Shown: positions 6,637 through 7,861 of the stretch, piece after piece
Numbering within the stretch: the first letter of the stretch is position 1
Layout: every line of letters begins with the position of its first letter
Assembly: GCA_946533525.1 (NCBI GenBank)
Contig: CAMNBW010000063.1
Span: 1 to 7,861 of the forward strand
Source: an uncultured Lachnospiraceae bacterium
GTDB lineage: Bacteria; Bacillota; Clostridia; Lachnospirales; Lachnospiraceae
Length of the DNA: 7,861 nt
Direction: 5' to 3'
The notes under the pieces: model-generated
Database searches by the model: none
What the model saw: only the letters and a program-made list of their open reading frames with translations
Told to the model about the DNA's origin: nothing
Program-made: the position numbers and the translations under genes

Positions 6637-7861
6637 CCCTTAGCCCCTCCGCTAACTGCCTGAATAAACTCTTCCATCTTAGCCTTTGCCCTGCCGCTGT
6701 CTATTAGCTCTGCGGCTTCCCGTATTCCGTCTTCTATGGAGATTTCCTTCGCCATATGAAGCGCTGCCCCGGTGTTTAGAAGGACCGCATCTCTTCCGGC
6801 TCCCTTTTCTCCTGCCAAAATCGCTTTTATTTTTTGAGCGCTTGCTTCGGGTTTCGCCCCCTCAAGCTCGCTCCTTGCGCTCCTTTGAAAGCCGAAGTCT
6901 TCCGGCCTTATCATATAAGTTGTAAACTGACCGTCCTTTAACTCGCATATTGTCGTCGGGGCACAAAGGGATATTTCATCCAGCCCGTCCTGCCCGAAAA
7001 CTGTCATGGCCCTTTTAACTCCGAGACTGCCGAGTATGCGTGCCATAGGTTCAACGAGGTCCTCCCTGTATACCCCTAAAAGCTGCTTTGCTGGAAAGGC
7101 GGGGTTGGTAAAGGGCTCCAGCAGGTCAAATACCGTAGAAAACGGCAGCTCCTTTATCACCGGCTGAACATATTTCATATCCGGCTGATAATAGGGGGCA
7201 TTGAGGAACCCCAGGCCGGTTTTATCGAGTATCCCGGGCATTTTCTCGGGGCAGTCGTTTATTTTGGCGCCAAGTCTCTCCAGGCAGTCGGCCGCGCTGC
7301 ACCTTAAAGGCGTCGCCCGGCTTCCATGCTCCGCGGCCTTAAGTCCCGCTGCCGCGAGGATCACCGATGCCGCTACCCAAATATTGAAAGTATATGCCGC
7401 GTCTGCGCCGGTACCGCCCACATCGATTACTTCCCCGCTGTACTCCGGCCTTACCGTATGCTTTCTAAGACCTGCGGCGCAGGCAGCGAGTTCCTCGTCC
7501 GTAACTGTCTTGGCCCGAAGGGCGGTAAGGAAGGAAGCGATGAGCGCGCCTTCGGCCTTTCCACTTAAGAGCTCATCCATGGACTGCTCTGCCATTTCCC
7601 GGCTTAGGTTTTCCCTGCTCACAAGCTTTCGTACAGCTTCCGCGAGAACCGGCTTCACTGCAGCCTCTCTCTTTATAACCGGCGGCTTAAAGGGCTGTAC
7701 CTCCTTTTGGACGGGCCTGTCCTTTACGACGGCTTTGTCCTTTACAACTGATTCGTCTTTTGCGTCAGCTTTGTCTTTTACAATAGTCTTGTCCTTTACA
7801 ACGTCTCTGTCCTTCACGACGGTCTTGTCTTTTACAACGGCCTTGTCCCTCGCCGGCTTCT
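6633..7861 (-). CDS. trpD: Divergent anthranilate phosphoribosyltransferase, possibly the C-terminal half of a TrpG-TrpD fusion (5' end outside window)
   Basis: By position and fold this should transfer phosphoribose from PRPP to anthranilate. The TrpD domain (from about 7649 down, some 338 residues) aligns over its whole length: an alpha-helical N-terminal part, the glycine-rich PRPP region, FTNPA, QLLGVY, FGQDGLDEIS with the metal-binding Asp-Glu pair, and a normal C-terminus. Several otherwise conserved active-site motifs are altered: GTGGD is GTGAD (7401-7415), NIST is NIWV (7374-7385), KHGNR is EHGSR (7317-7331), the HPAMK histidine is Gln, and the VRREL arginines are Ile-Lys. Upstream, the frame stays open to the window edge through a Lys/Asp/Val-rich hexapeptide repeat. 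No well-placed start is seen; a GTG at 7817 lies inside the repeat without a ribosome site, and a GTG at 7658 has only a weak AGAGAGG. Either it is fused to an upstream TrpG, or it has a long N-terminal extension. Identity is fairly sure; normal activity is uncertain. Confidence 0.85.
   Translation of the reverse strand, partial: KPARDKAVVKDKTVVKDRDVVKDKTIVKDKADAKDESVVKDKAVVKDRPVQKEVQPFKPPVIKREAAVKPVLAEAVRKLVSRENLSREMAEQSMDELLSGKAEGALIASFLTALRAKTVTDEELAACAAGLRKHTVRPEYSGEVIDVGGTGADAAYTFNIWVAASVILAAAGLKAAEHGSRATPLRCSAADCLERLGAKINDCPEKMPGILDKTGLGFLNAPYYQPDMKYVQPVIKELPFSTVFDLLEPFTNPAFPAKQLLGVYREDLVEPMARILGSLGVKRAMTVFGQDGLDEISLCAPTTICELKDGQFTTYMIRPEDFGFQRSARSELEGAKPEASAQKIKAILAGEKGAGRDAVLLNTGAALHMAKEISIEDGIREAAELIDSGRAKAKMEEFIQAVSGGAKG
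7698..7841 (-). repeat. trpD: 18-base in-frame tandem repeat encoding a charged hexapeptide linker ahead of TrpD
   Basis: Eight 18-base units are visible, read on the minus strand, each encoding a variant of x-V-V-K-D-K (AVVKDK, TVVKDR, DVVKDK, TIVKDK, ADAKDE, SVVKDK, AVVKDR, then the decayed PVQKEV). Third positions vary (GTT/GTC, AAA/AAG) while Lys-Asp is kept, so the peptide pattern seems maintained beyond recent duplication. A degenerate unit (KPARDK) continues towards the right edge, so the array may be longer. It ends about 50 bases before the folded TrpD domain. It is likely a flexible or extended, highly charged interdomain linker. Confidence 0.85.

Noticed and set aside
7700..7708. 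Perfect AAAAGGAGG site inside the trpD reading frame
   Set aside because: No ATG, GTG or TTG follows at a usable distance; the next in-frame GTG (7658) is 41 bases on. It is most likely a by-product of Lys-Glu codons in the last repeat unit.
7698..7841. CRISPR-like array
   Set aside because: The 18-base units are contiguous, in frame and without spacers, so they are a coding tandem repeat.

Overview
The window is almost entirely coding, and every real gene lies on the minus strand, so transcription runs from high to low coordinates. Mid-range GC, frequent ATA and AGA/AGG codons, AGGAGG-type ribosome sites, the gene order trpD-C-F-B-A and the style of the proteins point to a Firmicute of the Clostridia, most likely Lachnospiraceae (Butyrivibrio/Roseburia-like). 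The family assignment is inference from protein resemblance, not from a search.

Region 7861-3191 is the distal part of a tryptophan biosynthesis operon. It holds trpD (5' end beyond the window, possibly the C-terminal part of a TrpG-TrpD fusion), trpC, trpF, trpB and trpA. Together they take anthranilate plus PRPP through phosphoribosylanthranilate, CdRP and indole-3-glycerol phosphate to indole and L-tryptophan. The genes are tightly packed: trpD/trpC share ATGA, trpB/trpA overlap by 8 bases, and the other gaps are 53 and 26 bases. TrpC, TrpF and TrpB keep their catalytic residues. TrpA has Glu where Asp60 is usual. TrpD is very divergent in its PRPP and anthranilate sites and is preceded by a hexapeptide tandem repeat (x-V-V-K-D-K type).

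Region 3160-1 carries two further genes in the same direction with no visible terminator or promoter gap. The first is a UPF0371/DUF1846 protein 30 bases after trpA. The second is a membrane diguanylate cyclase (one N-terminal helix, an outside domain, about seven transmembrane helices, a GGDEF domain) starting 3 bases after the UPF0371 stop. The cyclase runs off the left edge near its C-terminus. The cluster therefore looks like a trp operon that reads through into a protein of unknown role and a c-di-GMP signalling enzyme.

The operon promoter, any leader, T-box or attenuator, and trpE/trpG lie beyond the right edge and cannot be judged. I found no tRNA, rRNA, CRISPR array, insertion sequence or convincing terminator. 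No stretch over 300 bases lacks a gene. The most unusual features are the TrpD substitutions and its repeat linker; I see no clear evidence of a wholly new system.
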